This document shows positions 5,821-6,367 of a DNA stretch of 6,367 nt, piece after piece. The notes beneath the pieces are model-generated. The model saw only the letters and a list, made by a program, of their open reading frames with translations, ran no database searches and had not been told where the DNA came from. The translations under genes were made by a program, and so were the position numbers. The number at the start of each line of letters is the position of its first letter. Within the stretch, counting starts at the first letter, position 1. The stretch lies in contig JAFEBC010000517.1 in the NCBI GenBank assembly GCA_018266095.1, positions 1 through 6,367 on the forward strand. Reading direction: 5' to 3'. The DNA comes from Deltaproteobacteria bacterium. GTDB taxonomy: Bacteria > Myxococcota > Myxococcia > Myxococcales > 40CM-4-68-19.

Positions 5821-6367
5821 ATGGATCTGCGCGCGGACCGCGTCGAGGCCCTGGTGCTGCGCACCGTGCCCTACGGCGAGAGCGACCTGGTGGTGCACCT
5901 GCTCGTGCGCGAGCGGGGGCGGCTGTCGGCGTTCGCGCGCGCGGGCCAGAAGAGCAAGCGCTTCGCGGGCGCGCTGGAGCCGTTCTCGCTCATCGAGACG
6001 CTGCTGGCGGAGCGGCCGGGCGCGGACCTGGTGACGCTGCGGGAGGCCACGCTGCGCGAGGGGTTCGGCGGGCTGCGCGAGGATCTGCACCGCATCGCCC
6101 ACGCTGGCTTCGCCGTCGAGTTGGCGCACGAGCTCTCGCGCGCGGGGCAGCCGGCCGAGGCCGTCTTCGACGGGCTGCGCGACTTCCTCTCGGTCCTGTC
6201 GACGGGCGCCGCGACCTCGGCCCGCGTGCGCGCGCTCGAGCTGGCGCTGCTCTTGGGCTCCGGCCTCGCGCCCGAGCTGGATTCGTGCGCGCGCTGCGGC
6301 GCGGAGGTGCCGGCCGGACGCGCCTTCTTCGACGCGGCCTCGGGCGGGCTCCTCGACGAGCGCTGCA
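5821..6367 (+). CDS. recO: DNA repair protein RecO, N-terminal part (runs off right edge)
   Basis: RecO binds single-stranded DNA and SSB and, with RecR, helps load RecA during gap repair and recombination. The 182 full codons present begin with DRVEALVLRTVPYGESDLVV, the typical opening of the N-terminal OB-fold domain (about residues 1-80), including GRLSAFARAGQKSKRFAGAL. The central helical region follows, with ELALLLGSGLAPELDSCARC. The zinc-finger region begins with C156-x2-C159, and the last visible residues (GGLLDERC) end at C182. In many zinc-binding RecO proteins the last pair is C-x2-C; here the first of that pair is Asp179, so the site has three visible cysteines. The ATG at 5821 begins the conserved sequence directly. 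No clear ribosome site is visible in the 27-base gap after the RodZ-like gene. The rest of the protein lies outside the window. Confidence 0.93.
   Translation, partial: MDLRADRVEALVLRTVPYGESDLVVHLLVRERGRLSAFARAGQKSKRFAGALEPFSLIETLLAERPGADLVTLREATLREGFGGLREDLHRIAHAGFAVELAHELSRAGQPAEAVFDGLRDFLSVLSTGAATSARVRALELALLLGSGLAPELDSCARCGAEVPAGRAFFDAASGGLLDERC

Noticed and set aside
5143..6129. A 328-codon minus-strand open frame opposite the RodZ-like gene and recO
   Set aside because: The composition is dominated by Arg, His and Gln, it lacks motifs, and it opposes two well-supported genes.

Overview
The window is very GC-rich, densely packed bacterial chromosome with strong G/C bias at third codon positions. 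The gene content (a Tgl/PilF-type pilotin next to a short RodZ-like helix-turn-helix protein and recO, plus a secreted protein of a kind I associate with myxobacteria) suggests a myxobacterium (Myxococcota) or close relative. That assignment is inference from protein resemblance; no rRNA or tRNA gene is present. I see no mobile element, CRISPR array or phage gene.

Layout. Positions 1-849 (minus strand) hold the N-terminal 283 codons of an exported M28-family metallopeptidase that runs off the left edge. A 130-base divergent intergenic region (850-979) carries a plausible promoter for each direction. Rightward from 980 is a tightly coupled trio: queE (radical-SAM 7-carboxy-7-deazaguanine synthase), a PhzF-family isomerase, and folE2 (GTP cyclohydrolase type IB). 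FolE2 makes dihydroneopterin triphosphate, precursor of both folate and queuosine, and QueE acts two steps later in the queuosine pathway. The PhzF protein between them has no established role in either pathway.

After a 96-base gap comes a second cluster: a small exported beta-rich protein of unknown function (3502-4098), a 398-residue TPR protein (4130-5326), a tail-anchored RodZ-like protein (5338-5793), and the first 182 codons of recO (5821 to the right edge). The TPR part closely resembles Tgl/PilF, the outer-membrane lipoprotein that assembles the type IV pilus secretin PilQ. Its lipoprotein signal, however, is not at the N-terminus: it sits at residues 144-162, behind an in-frame domain of about 143 residues that looks like a separate cytoplasmic protein.

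The most notable points are this internal lipoprotein signal (a gene fusion, or two products from one frame), a 9-base tandem duplication exactly at the junction, the PhzF enzyme embedded in a queuosine/folate operon, and the pilF-rodZ adjacency, which mirrors gammaproteobacteria but with a RodZ lacking its periplasmic part.
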